Below are positions 38,234 to 46,348 of a stretch of 64,000 nucleotides of DNA, in pieces (position 1 is the stretch's first letter; each line of letters opens with the position of its first letter). Under the pieces are notes generated by a model that did not search any database, was not told the DNA's origin, and saw nothing but the letters and a program-made list of their open reading frames with translations. The stretch covers positions 372,001 through 436,000 of the forward strand of contig JAFLDZ010000002.1 in the NCBI GenBank assembly GCA_017302135.1. The letters are read 5' to 3'. The DNA is from Lysobacterales bacterium (GTDB taxonomy: Bacteria > Pseudomonadota > Gammaproteobacteria > Xanthomonadales > Xanthomonadaceae). The position numbers and the translations under genes are program-made.

Positions 38234-39661
38234 ATGCCCGTACCGCTGAAACCCGGTTTATCGATCGACGGCTTCGAACTGATCGCACCGCTGCACGAAG
38301 GCGGCATGGCCACGCTGTGGCGGGTCTCGCATCCGGACCACACGATGCCGCTGCTGATGAAACTGGCGCGGATCGGTTACGGCGAAGCGGCGACCCAGAT
38401 CGTCGGCTTCGAAGTCGAGCGCATGATCCTGCAACAGCTGACCGGCCCGTACGTGCCGCGCTACATCGCTGGCGGCGAATACCAGGATCAGCCGTGGATG
38501 GTGATGGAACACCTGGTCGGCGAAACCCTGCGGCCGCTGCTGGAAAAGACGCCGCTGCCGCCGCAGCAGGTCGCAGAACTGGGCGCGCTGGCGGCGACCG
38601 CGATCCACGCCCTGCACCAGCAGGAAGTAATCCATCTCGATATCAAACCGAGCAATCTGCTGCGCCGTCCCGACGGCCCGCCTTATAACGGGATGATCGC
38701 ACTGATCGATTTCGGGCTGTCGCACCACGCGCATCTGCCGGATCTGCTCAGCGAACAGTTCAACGTGCCGATCGGCACCGCGCCCTACATCGCGCCGGAA
38801 CAGGTACTGGGCCAGCGCGACGACCCGCGCAGCGATCTGTTCGCGCTCGGCGTGACGCTCTATCACCTCGCCACCGGCGAACGCCCGTTCGGCAATCCCG
38901 GCAGCCCGGCGGGGCTGCGTCGCCGGCTGTATCGCGACCCCGTGCCGCCGCGCGCGATCCGCGCGGACATCCCGCGCTGGCTGCAGGAACTGATCCTGCG
39001 CTGTCTGGAAGTGGATCCCGACGCGCGACACGCGACCGCCGCACAGCTTGCGCACGATCTGCAGCATCCCGAGCAGGTCGCATTGACCGAACGCGCCGAC
39101 CGCAGCCATCGCGATGGCCGGCTCACGGTGATGCGCCGCTGGTGGCAGAACTTCGGTCGCGATCGCGGGCCGCGCAAAGCGGTCAGCGACCATCTCGACC
39201 AAGCACCGCTGCTGATGGTCGCGATCGATCTGAAGCACGAGGATGCGGCCCTGTGCGCCGCATTGCGCGGCAATCTGCAGCGGATCGTGTCGACGTTTCC
39301 GCATTCGCGGCTCGCCTGCGTGACCGTGATGCGTACCGCGCGCATCGGCCTGGACAGCAACCTCGACGCCGAGGGCCGCAACCGCCACGTCAAGCGTCTG
39401 ATCGCATTGCGCGACTGGATACGGCCGCTCGGGCTGGACGAGCATCGCGTGACCGTGCACGTGCTCGAACACAGCGACCCCGCGCATGCGCTGCTGGACT
39501 ACGCGCGCGACAACGGCGTGGATCATCTGATCATGGGCGCGCGCGGCGTGACCGGCATGCGCCGCATTCTCGGCAGCGTCTCCGCGCATGTGGTCGCGGA
39601 GGCGCCGTGCACGGTGACGGTGGTGCGCGCACCGGCATTATCGGAAGAGACAAAAGACTGA
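38234..39661 (+). CDS. Serine/threonine protein kinase fused to a universal stress protein domain
   Basis: This 475-residue soluble protein has a Hanks-type kinase domain at about 12-280: Gly loop LHEGGMATLWRV, Lys43, catalytic loop HLDIKPSN (Asp136, Asn141), DFG at 159-161 and APE at 187-189. The usual HRD is HLD, so it is a non-RD kinase less dependent on loop phosphorylation. After a basic linker, residues about 318-470 form a UspA-type domain, with LLMVAIDL at the start and the nucleotide loop MGARGVTGMRRILGSVSAHV at the end. No membrane helix is seen. It starts 1 nt after the phosphatase gene, so the pair probably forms a reversible phosphorylation switch linked to stress or ATP sensing. 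Confidence 0.9.
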   Translation: MPVPLKPGLSIDGFELIAPLHEGGMATLWRVSHPDHTMPLLMKLARIGYGEAATQIVGFEVERMILQQLTGPYVPRYIAGGEYQDQPWMVMEHLVGETLRPLLEKTPLPPQQVAELGALAATAIHALHQQEVIHLDIKPSNLLRRPDGPPYNGMIALIDFGLSHHAHLPDLLSEQFNVPIGTAPYIAPEQVLGQRDDPRSDLFALGVTLYHLATGERPFGNPGSPAGLRRRLYRDPVPPRAIRADIPRWLQELILRCLEVDPDARHATAAQLAHDLQHPEQVALTERADRSHRDGRLTVMRRWWQNFGRDRGPRKAVSDHLDQAPLLMVAIDLKHEDAALCAALRGNLQRIVSTFPHSRLACVTVMRTARIGLDSNLDAEGRNRHVKRLIALRDWIRPLGLDEHRVTVHVLEHSDPAHALLDYARDNGVDHLIMGARGVTGMRRILGSVSAHVVAEAPCTVTVVRAPALSEETKD

Positions 39662-39681
39662 AGCCTGCGATCAGGCTTCAG
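39658..39681. terminator. Bidirectional hairpin between kinase-USP and isocitrate dehydrogenase genes
   Basis: CTGAAGCCTG-CGAT-CAGGCTTCAG is a perfect 10-bp stem that includes the kinase stop codon. It separates two convergent genes. Confidence 0.6.
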
Positions 39682-39694
39682 TCGGAGCCGGCCG

Positions 39695-40702
39695 TTACAG
39701 CCGGCTGGCGATCGCCTTGGCGAAGGACATCGTCGTACCGGTGCCGCCGAGATCCGGAGTGACCGAATCCTTGGCTTCCAGCGTCGCGACGATCGCGTTG
39801 CGCAGGCGCACGGCGTTCTCGGGCTGGCCGACGTGATCGAGCATCTGCCCGATCGCGAGCAGCAGTGCGCAGGGATTGGCGACGCCCTTGCCGGCGATGT
39901 CCGGCGCCGAGCCGTGCACCGCCTCGAAGATCGCGGCTTCGGTGCCGATGTTCGCGCCGGGCGCCAAGCCCAGACCACCGACAAGTCCGGCGCAGAGATC
40001 GGAAATGATGTCGCCGAACAGATTGGTGGTGACGATGATGTCGAACTGTTCCGGACGCATCACCAGCTGCATGCAGGTGTTGTCGACGATCATTTCGTTG
40101 CAGAGGATGTCCGGGTATTCGGCAGCGACCACGCGCGCGGTGCGCAGGAACAGACCCGAGGTCGACTTGAGGATGTTCGCCTTGTGGACGACCGTGATCT
40201 TCTTGCGGCCGGTCTTGCGCGCCAGCTCGAATGCGTAGCGGACGATGCGCTCGGAGCCGCGACGGGTGATCTTCTGGGTCAGCATCGCGGTCTCGCCGTC
40301 CTCGGACAGCGACTGGCCTTCGCCGATGTACGCGCCTTCGGTGTTCTCGCGGACCGTGATCAGGTCGACGCCGGTCGGAAAGCGCGATTTGGTGTTCGGG
40401 AACGACTTCGCCGGGCGCACGTTGGCGTACAGGTCGAAGCGTTTGCGCAGCTCGACGTTGATCGAGCTGAAACCCTCGCCCACCGGCGTGGTCAGCGGGC
40501 TCTTGAGGGCGATGCGGTTGCGGCGGATCGAATCCAGCGTCGCCTGCGGCAGCAATTCGCCGTGCTTCTCCAGCGCGACCATGCCGGCGTCGGCTTCTTC
40601 ATAGGTCAGGCCGGTGTTCATGGTGTCGAGCACGGACAATGCCGCGTCCATGATCTCGGGGCCGATGCCATCGCCGCGGATGACGGTAATCGTTTGGGTC
40701 AT
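39695..40702 (-). CDS. Isocitrate dehydrogenase of the short, NAD-type
   Basis: This 335-residue decarboxylating dehydrogenase is of the isocitrate/isopropylmalate family. Seen are ITVIRGDGIGPEI, the substrate-binding VGEGFSSINVELRKRFDLYANVRP with its Ser and Arg residues, and ENTEGAYIGEG. The metal-binding NLFGDIISDLCAGLVGG and the coenzyme loop EAVHGSAPDIAGKGVANP follow. The EAVHGSAPDIAGK loop and the short length match the NAD-dependent homoisocitrate/isocitrate group used by Xanthomonads in the TCA cycle. LeuB is less likely, because the leuCD context is missing and the RENTEG sequence fits isocitrate enzymes. It is a single-gene unit. Confidence 0.85.
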   Translation of the reverse strand: MTQTITVIRGDGIGPEIMDAALSVLDTMNTGLTYEEADAGMVALEKHGELLPQATLDSIRRNRIALKSPLTTPVGEGFSSINVELRKRFDLYANVRPAKSFPNTKSRFPTGVDLITVRENTEGAYIGEGQSLSEDGETAMLTQKITRRGSERIVRYAFELARKTGRKKITVVHKANILKSTSGLFLRTARVVAAEYPDILCNEMIVDNTCMQLVMRPEQFDIIVTTNLFGDIISDLCAGLVGGLGLAPGANIGTEAAIFEAVHGSAPDIAGKGVANPCALLLAIGQMLDHVGQPENAVRLRNAIVATLEAKDSVTPDLGGTGTTMSFAKAIASRL

Positions 40703-40918
40703 GGTGTATTCCAGGCTGTCTTTGATGCAGGCGATCTTGCGTGCGAACCCGGCGCGCGACGCGGCGGGTCATGCGAATTCGTGAGGAGCGGGACGCGATC
40801 CGCAGTGGGGAAGCAGACGCGCAACGAGCCCGCGAATTATGCCGGAACGGCCGGATGCCTGCCGGGAATCGCGTTCAGACGTTGGTCGAAGGCGCCAGCA
40901 TCCGGCGGCGCGGCGGCA

Positions 40919-41317
40919 TCAGCCGTGGTCGTGCATCGGGGTGGCTGCGGCTTCGCCCTGTTCGAGCCTGTCGAGAAAATCCACCGCGCGGCGCAGATGC
41001 GGGATCACGATGGAACCGCCGACCACCAGCCCGACCGAGAAGGTCTCGAACATCTCGGCGCGGCTGACGCCGGCTTCCTTGCACTGGGCGACGTGATAGC
41101 TGATGCAATCGTCGCAGCGCAGGACCAGCGAAGCGACCAGCCCCAGCAGTTCCTTGGTTTTCACATCGAGCGCGCCGGCCTGATAGGTCTGGGTATCGAG
41201 GGCGAAGAAGCGGCGCACGACCTGATTGGGCTCGGCCAGGATCCGCTCGTTCATGCGCTTGCGGAAAGCGCTGAACTCGGCAACACGATCCTGCTCGTTT
41301 TCGCCCGTATCGCTCAT
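40919..41317 (-). CDS. AhpD/carboxymuconolactone decarboxylase-family protein
   Basis: This 132-residue protein is of the CMD/AhpD fold. The core is LDVKTKELLGLVASLVLRCDDCISYHVAQCKEAG-type sequence, in which CDDC is the redox CxxC and the following His (in SYHVAQ) completes the AhpD-like proton relay. The start is the ATG overlapping the stop of the glutaredoxin gene (ATGA). Both genes handle thiol redox chemistry, so this one probably works as a small peroxidase or disulfide reductase fed by the glutathione system. A decarboxylase role is unlikely, since no aromatic pathway genes are nearby. Confidence 0.88.
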   Translation of the reverse strand: MSDTGENEQDRVAEFSAFRKRMNERILAEPNQVVRRFFALDTQTYQAGALDVKTKELLGLVASLVLRCDDCISYHVAQCKEAGVSRAEMFETFSVGLVVGGSIVIPHLRRAVDFLDRLEQGEAAATPMHDHG

Positions 41318-41598
41318 GCGCCTTCCCCGGACAGCAGCGGCTCGAACTTGCCGGCGCGATGCAAGGCCATCATGTCGTCGAAACCGCCGACGTGAACATC
41401 GCCGACGAAAATCTGCGGCACGCTGGTGCGCTTGGCGCGAGCCATCATTCGCTCGCGTTCGGCGGGATCCGTGTCGATCCGGATCTCGGTCCAGTCCAGG
41501 CCCTTGCTTTTCAGGAAGTTCTTGGCGGAGATGCAATACGGGCAGATCGCGCTGGTGTAGAGGGTGATCGTCGGGGTCTGGGGCATGTTGTCGCTCAA
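41314..41598 (-). CDS. grxC: Glutaredoxin 3 (GrxC type)
   Basis: This 94-residue dithiol glutaredoxin has active site ICPYCISAKNFL (CPYC), then TSVPQIFVGDVHVGGFDDM with the cis-Pro and the GG glutathione-binding turn. It reduces protein disulfides and glutathione mixed disulfides in the cytoplasm. The start was set at TTG 41598, because GAGGAG lies 6 nt before it; the next ATG (41586), which begins MPQTPTITLYTS, is 18 nt from that ribosome site. The stop overlaps the start of the AhpD-like gene, so translation is coupled. Confidence 0.9.
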   Translation of the reverse strand: MSDNMPQTPTITLYTSAICPYCISAKNFLKSKGLDWTEIRIDTDPAERERMMARAKRTSVPQIFVGDVHVGGFDDMMALHRAGKFEPLLSGEGA

Positions 41599-41604
41599 AA
41601 TGGT

Positions 41605-41610
41605 CTCCTC
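41605..41610 (-). promoter_or_regulatory. Ribosome-binding site deciding the TTG start of grxC
   Basis: On the minus strand GAGGAG ends 6 nt before TTG at 41598. It is a strong site at ideal spacing for the TTG and too far from the ATG at 41586. Confidence 0.6.
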
Positions 41611-41851
41611 GCTGCACAACGCTGGCGGTCGTATGTGGCCATCATGATGGGGGTCGCCTCCGCTGTTTTCCACCCGCGCTGCGAAACGCTGCGATGCAGG
41701 GAACGACAGCGCACTCGCATGGTCGAATGAAGTCGCGGGGCGGATTAACAGCGCATTCACGCCTTCCCCGTCGATAACCGGCATGCTGTCCCACGAAATC
41801 CACTGCCCCACGAACTCCGCTGTCCCAAGACATCGCTACTGGAACCCGCCC

Positions 41852-43432
41852 ATGCGTTTGCCGGTCGTCATCGCCGCACTGACTTTTTCACTCGCCGCCG
41901 TCTGCGCCCCGGCGCAGGACAACCGGCTGCCGGATATCGGCTCATCGGCCAACGAACTGCTCAATCCGACCCGACAGGCCGAATACGGCAGCATGATGCT
42001 CAGCCAACTGCGGCATTACGGCTATGTGCTGGACGATCCGCTGATCGACGGCTGGCTGCAATCGGTCGGTCATCGTCTGGCGGCGGCCAGCGACAAACCG
42101 CAGCATCCGTTCACCTTCTTCATGTTGAAGGACCGGCAGTTCAACGCGTTCGCCACCCTCGGCGGTTACATCGGCACCAACGCCGGACTGGTGCTGGCGG
42201 CCGAAACCGAAGATGAAGTCGCCGGTGTGCTCTCTCACGAAGTCTCCCACGTCACCCAGACCCACGTGCTGCGCAGCGTCGAGCGCGCGCAGAAGGACAG
42301 CGTGCCGATCCTGCTGGCGATGCTCGGCGCGATCGCAGTCGCGCAATCCGCAGGCGGAAATTCCTCCGACGACGCCTCGATGGCCGCGCTGGCCTCGGCC
42401 CAGGCGCTGATGGCCCAGCGGCAGATCGACTACACCCGTTCCAACGAATCCGAAGCCGACCGCATCGGCATCCAGACCCTGGCGCGCGGCGGCTACGACC
42501 CGAATGCGATGGCCAGCATGTTCACCCGAATGCAGTCGATTTCGCGGGTGAACCGGGGTGGCGAACGCGAACGCGCGCCGGACTACCTGCGCACACATCC
42601 GGTCAATACCACCCGCATCAGCGAAGCCAAGCAGCGCGCCGATGAGCTGTCGTCCAAACCGGCCGCGTTCACTGCAGGCAGCACCATCACCAGCGAAAAT
42701 CCGCTGATTCCTTCCGGCCTGCGCGTGAACGGTCCGGCGCGGGTCAACGACAGCGTGCAATTCGGCTGGGCGCGCGAACGCATCCGGGTGTTCAGCGCGA
42801 ATACCCCAAGCGCTGCGATCGAAGAGTACGAACGTCATCGCCGGTCCAAACCCTTGAGCGACGCGCAGCGCTACGGGCTGGCGATCGCCCGTGAGCGCAG
42901 CGGGGACTACGCGCTTTCCGCGAAGGAACTGACTCCGTTGCTCACCAAATATCCGACCGATCCGTGGATCGTGATCGCCATGGCCGAAGCCGAAGCCCGT
43001 GGCGGCAACCTCAGCGGGGCCGACACCCGGATGGACGCTCTGCTGGAGAGGATGCCCGGTCACCGCGCGGCGGCGCTCAGCTATGCGCAGCTTCTCGCAG
43101 AGCGCAACGATGTCGGCGCCGGCAAGCGCGCGCAGTCGGTGCTGCGACCGCTGTTGATCGGCAGTCAGGAAGATCCTGTTTTCCAGAGCACCTTCGCGCG
43201 CGCCAGCGAAGTCGCTGGCGACCCGATCCGCGCCGGCGAAGCCTATGCCGAAGCCGAATTCCTCAACGGCCGGCCGGAGCGCGCGCTGATCCAGCTCAAC
43301 ACCCTGCTGAAGCGGCCCGAGCTGGACTACTACGCCCGCGCCCGCGTCGAAGCGCGGATCGCCGCGATCACCCCGGCCGTACTCGAGCTGAAGCGCCTGG
43401 GCGTTCGCGACGAAGTGCTGGAACGGCGCTGA
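41852..43432 (+). CDS. Periplasmic M48 metalloprotease with TPR region (BepA/YfgC-like)
   Basis: This 526-residue exported protease has signal peptide MRLPVVIAALTFSLAAVCAP and cleavage near APAQDNRLP. The M48 catalytic motif is HEVSH in AGVLSHEVSHVTQTHV, with the third zinc ligand Glu in RSNESEADRIG. The C-terminal 230 residues are helical repeats of TPR character (SGDYALSAKELTPLL, VAGDPIRAGEAYAEAEF). This two-part layout is that of BepA, which degrades or chaperones misassembled LptD and other outer-membrane proteins. The length, 526 against about 487 in E. coli, is within the family's range. It is a single-gene unit. Confidence 0.92.
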   Translation: MRLPVVIAALTFSLAAVCAPAQDNRLPDIGSSANELLNPTRQAEYGSMMLSQLRHYGYVLDDPLIDGWLQSVGHRLAAASDKPQHPFTFFMLKDRQFNAFATLGGYIGTNAGLVLAAETEDEVAGVLSHEVSHVTQTHVLRSVERAQKDSVPILLAMLGAIAVAQSAGGNSSDDASMAALASAQALMAQRQIDYTRSNESEADRIGIQTLARGGYDPNAMASMFTRMQSISRVNRGGERERAPDYLRTHPVNTTRISEAKQRADELSSKPAAFTAGSTITSENPLIPSGLRVNGPARVNDSVQFGWARERIRVFSANTPSAAIEEYERHRRSKPLSDAQRYGLAIARERSGDYALSAKELTPLLTKYPTDPWIVIAMAEAEARGGNLSGADTRMDALLERMPGHRAAALSYAQLLAERNDVGAGKRAQSVLRPLLIGSQEDPVFQSTFARASEVAGDPIRAGEAYAEAEFLNGRPERALIQLNTLLKRPELDYYARARVEARIAAITPAVLELKRLGVRDEVLERR

Positions 43433-43442
43433 CCGCCCGATC

Positions 43443-43471
43443 TTGACGCGTTCGCATCATCGCATCATGAT
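43443..43471 (+). promoter_or_regulatory. Predicted promoter of vapBC
   Basis: TTGACG (43443-43448) and CATGAT (43466-43471) are separated by exactly 17 nt. Transcription would start about 7 nt on, at the ATG of 43478, so the mRNA may be leaderless. Confidence 0.5.
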
Positions 43472-43485
43472 GCGATGATGCGAAC
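43450..43485. promoter_or_regulatory. 36-bp perfect palindrome spanning the vapB start codon
   Basis: The two halves 43450-43467 and 43468-43485 are exact reverse complements. Each contains two copies of an 8-nt CGCATCAT/ATGATGCG-type element, so four half sites lie in a row. It covers the predicted -10 and both possible ATG codons. It is most likely the operator for the VapB or VapBC complex. Confidence 0.8.
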
Positions 43486-43729
43486 CACCATCGACCTCCC
43501 CGAAGACCTGCATCGGATAGCGACGAGTCTCGCCCGGCACACCGGGCGCAGCCTGGGGCAAACGGTGGCCGAACTGATGCGCCGCGGTTTGGCCGCATCC
43601 GAACAGTCGAACCGGATCGGCGAAGCAGCGGCGGTCTATGCGCTTCACCCGCTCACCGGTCTGCCCGTCGTCGCTTCCCGCCAACCGGTGACCGAAGACG
43701 ATGTCAAAGCCCTGGACGACGACCCATGA
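43475..43729 (+). CDS. vapB: VapB-type ribbon-helix-helix antitoxin
   Basis: This 84-residue antitoxin has an N-terminal ribbon-helix-helix DNA-binding domain, MRTTIDLPEDLHRIATSLAR, continuing HTGRSLGQTVAELMRRGL. A flexible acidic tail, ending VTEDDVKALDDDP, should wrap the toxin. The two first codons are ATG ATG (43475, 43478), both inside a 36-bp palindrome; the second fits a leaderless mRNA. The stop overlaps the toxin ATG by 4 nt, giving coupled synthesis. Cognate toxin and probable operator are adjacent, so the module appears intact. Confidence 0.9.
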   Translation: MMRTTIDLPEDLHRIATSLARHTGRSLGQTVAELMRRGLAASEQSNRIGEAAAVYALHPLTGLPVVASRQPVTEDDVKALDDDP

Positions 43730-44127
43730 CCCATCTGCTTGATGGCAACGTGCTGGTCGCCCTGGTCGATCGTTCCCACGTGCATCACCCTGCTGCGGTC
43801 GAGTGGTTCGCCGCGGACACCGGCGGCTTCGCCACCTGTCCGATCACCCAGGGCACGCTGATCCGCCTGCTGCTGCGGTTCGGCGCGGTCGCGGACGCCG
43901 CCGGAGCGGTCTCGGTCCTGGCGCAACTGACCGCGCACCCCCGGCACACGTTCTGGGGCGACGACATCGGCTACGCCGACATCTCGTGGGCCGGCGTGCT
44001 CGGTCATCGGCAAGTCACCGACAGTTATCTCGCCGGCCTCGCCCGGCATCATCAGGGGCGTCTGGCGACGTTCGATCGCGGCCTCGCCGCGCTGCATACC
44101 GACATCGCCGACGCGATCGGCGTCTGA
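43726..44127 (+). CDS. vapC: VapC-type PIN-domain ribonuclease toxin
   Basis: This 133-residue PIN toxin belongs to the Mycobacterium-type VapC group. MTHLLDGNVLVALVDRSHVHH supplies the first Asp (Asp6). ATCPITQGTLIRLL, HPRHTFWGDDIGYAD and the C-terminal VTDSYLAGLARHHQGRLATF with FDRGL supply the remaining acidic metal residues. Such toxins cut tRNA or rRNA when the antitoxin is degraded. Here all key acidic residues are kept, so it is probably active. Its ATG overlaps the vapB stop. Confidence 0.92.
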   Translation: MTHLLDGNVLVALVDRSHVHHPAAVEWFAADTGGFATCPITQGTLIRLLLRFGAVADAAGAVSVLAQLTAHPRHTFWGDDIGYADISWAGVLGHRQVTDSYLAGLARHHQGRLATFDRGLAALHTDIADAIGV

Positions 44128-44147
44128 ATCCGCGGCACATGCCGCAA

Positions 44148-44195
44148 CTGTCATCGCACATGTCCGCCGTCACGATTCAGTCATAAAAATGTCGT
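44148..44195 (+). promoter_or_regulatory. PhoB-box array upstream of phoB
   Basis: Elements similar to CTGTCAT recur with an 11-bp period: CCGTCAC (44167), CAGTCAT (44178) and ATGTCGT (44189), each followed by 4 nt. A perfect CTGTCAT stands further up at 44148. This is the layout of Pho boxes, so phoBR is probably autoactivated in phosphate starvation. Confidence 0.7.
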
Positions 44196-44267
44196 CTACT
44201 GTGGCCGTACCCAAGTGCGGCCCCTGCTGCCCTGCGGTGCATTACAGCCAGCCCAATCGAGCATGTC

Positions 44268-44957
44268 ATGCAAAAGCGCATCCTGATCGTCGACGACGAA
44301 CCCGCGATCCGCGACATGGTCGCCTTCGCCCTGCGCAAGGGCGAATACGACCCGGTCCACGCCGGCGACGCCCGCGAGGCGCAGGCCGCGATCGCCGAGC
44401 GCGTACCCGACCTCATCCTGCTCGACTGGATGCTGCCGGGCACCAGCGGTCTGGAACTGGCGCGGCGCTGGCGTCGCGATGCGCTGACCCGCGAAATCCC
44501 GATCATCATGCTCACCGCACGCGGCGAGGAGAACGACCGCGTCGGCGGCCTCGAAGCCGGTGTCGACGATTACGTCGTCAAACCCTTCTCCGCACGCGAA
44601 CTGCTGGCGCGCATCCGCGCGGTCCTGCGGCGCTCGCGCGAGGACGACGAAGACGGTAGCGTCCAGGTCGGCAGCCTGCGTATCGACGGCGCCTCGCACC
44701 GGGTCTATGCCGGAGACTCGCAGATCCAGATCGGCCCGACCGAATACCGGCTGCTGCATTTCTTCATGACTCACGCCGAGCGCGTCTACACCCGCAACCA
44801 GTTGCTCGATCACGTCTGGGGCGGCAATACCTACGTCGAAGAGCGCACGGTCGATGTGCATATCCGCCGGCTGCGCCGCGCATTGGAACCCGTTCAACTC
44901 GACAACATGGTGCAGACCGTGCGCGGCTCGGGTTATCGCTTCTCGGCGACGCTGTGA
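44268..44957 (+). CDS. phoB: Phosphate regulon response regulator PhoB
   Basis: This 229-residue OmpR-type regulator has receiver residues in ILIVDDEPAIRD, LILLDWMLPG (phospho-acceptor Asp), MLTARGEEND and VDDYVVKPFSARELLARI. The winged helix includes ERVYTRNQLLDHVWGGNTYVEERT-type sequence and ends VQTVRGSGYRFSATL. It activates phosphate-starvation genes by binding Pho boxes, and a box array lies 70-120 nt upstream. The next genes are phoR, ppk and ppx on the same strand. No pst genes are in the window. Confidence 0.95.
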   Translation: MQKRILIVDDEPAIRDMVAFALRKGEYDPVHAGDAREAQAAIAERVPDLILLDWMLPGTSGLELARRWRRDALTREIPIIMLTARGEENDRVGGLEAGVDDYVVKPFSARELLARIRAVLRRSREDDEDGSVQVGSLRIDGASHRVYAGDSQIQIGPTEYRLLHFFMTHAERVYTRNQLLDHVWGGNTYVEERTVDVHIRRLRRALEPVQLDNMVQTVRGSGYRFSATL

Positions 44958-45016
44958 CCGCTGCGCACGCTTTGTACGGACGAGCTTTGTACAGACGATT
45001 CCCATAGACTCAGCCG

Positions 45017-46348
45017 ATGCCGAACGACACCCGCTCCGCATGGCTCAAGACCCTCGGCCAGCTCGCGCTGGTCCTGTTGCTTGCGCTTGCGATCGGTTTT
45101 GCCATCGGCAAGCCTTGGCCGGTGATCACTGTCGCCGCCCTTGGCGTAGTGGGCTGGCACTACTGGAAACTGCGGCAAGTGCTGCTGCGTCTGACCGCGC
45201 GACAGCGGTTCACGCCGTCGGCCGGCGACAGCGTTTGGAACGAACTCGATCGCCTGATGTTTCGCGGCCAGAGCGAAATGCGCGGGCGCAAGCGACGGCT
45301 GATCGACATGCTTCGCGCCTATCGCGCCGCTGCCGCCGCGCTGCCCGATGCCATCGTCGTGGTCGAGCGCAACAGCCAGCGCATCCAGTGGTTCAATGAA
45401 GCGGCGACGCGTCTGCTGGGCCTGCGTTACCCGCACGACCTCGGCGCCGCGCTCAGCGATCGCCTGCAGCCGCTGCCCGTCGCGCATTGGCTGGCGAGCG
45501 GTCGTCACGCCGAGCCGCTGCTCGATACTCCCTCGCCTGCGCGGCCCGATCTTCGCCTGAGCCTGCGTCTGATCCCCTATTCCGACGAACTCTGGCTGCT
45601 GGTCGCGCGCGACGTCAGCAAACTGATGCATCTCGAGCAGATGCGGCGCGATTTCGTCGCCAACGTCTCCCACGAACTGCGCACGCCGCTGACCGTGGTG
45701 CACGGCTATCTGGACATGCTCGATCCCGCCGAAAAGCCCGACTGGGCGCCGATGCTCACCGAGATGCAGCGCCAATCGCAGCGCATGACCCAACTGGTCG
45801 AAGACCTGCTGATGCTGTCGCGACTGGAAGCGCAGGAAGCGCTGCCCGAGGAAGTGGTCTCGATGGTGCCGATGCTGACCACCTTGAAGCGCGAGGCGGA
45901 AGCCTTGAGCCAGCGCCGACACACCATCACCATCGAAGATACCGCTGGCGTCGACCTCTGGGGTTCGACCAAGGAACTGCACAGCGCGTTCTCGAATCTG
46001 GTCAGCAATGCGATCCGCTACACCCCCGCAGGCGGCCACATCAAGATCCGGTTCTCCAGCGAACGCGACGGCGGCACCCGTCTTTCGGTCGAAGACACCG
46101 GCTACGGCATCCCCGCTGCGCATCTTCCCCGCATCACCGAACGGTTCTACCGCGTCTCCACCAGCCGTTCCCGCGAAAGCGGCGGCACCGGGCTTGGTCT
46201 GTCGATCGTCAAACACGTGCTGAATCTGCATCAGGCACGATTGGAAATCGAAAGCGAAGTCGGCCGCGGCAGCCATTTCGCCTGTTGCTTCGGTCGCGAG
46301 CGCGTCCGCGCTCGCGACGTCAACCACTACTCCGAAGATCACGCATGA
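45017..46348 (+). CDS. phoR: Phosphate regulon sensor histidine kinase PhoR
   Basis: This 443-residue membrane kinase has an N-terminal hydrophobic hairpin (LGQLALVLLLALAIGFAIG, then PWPVITVAALGVVGWHYW), a short linker and a PAS domain around IVVVERNSQRIQWFNEAA. The dimerisation domain carries the phosphorylated His in NVSHELRTPLTVVHGYL. The ATPase has the N box NLVSNAIRYTPAGG, the G1 box VEDTGYGIPAAHL and the G2 box GGTGLGLSIVKHVL. It lacks a large periplasmic domain, as usual for PhoR. Its stop overlaps the ppk start (ATGA). Confidence 0.95.
   Translation: MPNDTRSAWLKTLGQLALVLLLALAIGFAIGKPWPVITVAALGVVGWHYWKLRQVLLRLTARQRFTPSAGDSVWNELDRLMFRGQSEMRGRKRRLIDMLRAYRAAAAALPDAIVVVERNSQRIQWFNEAATRLLGLRYPHDLGAALSDRLQPLPVAHWLASGRHAEPLLDTPSPARPDLRLSLRLIPYSDELWLLVARDVSKLMHLEQMRRDFVANVSHELRTPLTVVHGYLDMLDPAEKPDWAPMLTEMQRQSQRMTQLVEDLLMLSRLEAQEALPEEVVSMVPMLTTLKREAEALSQRRHTITIEDTAGVDLWGSTKELHSAFSNLVSNAIRYTPAGGHIKIRFSSERDGGTRLSVEDTGYGIPAAHLPRITERFYRVSTSRSRESGGTGLGLSIVKHVLNLHQARLEIESEVGRGSHFACCFGRERVRARDVNHYSEDHA

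Noticed and set aside
43450..43485. CRISPR-like or phase-variable repeat reading of the GATGATGC units
   Set aside because: The units form one perfect palindrome at a toxin-antitoxin promoter, with no spacers or further copies.
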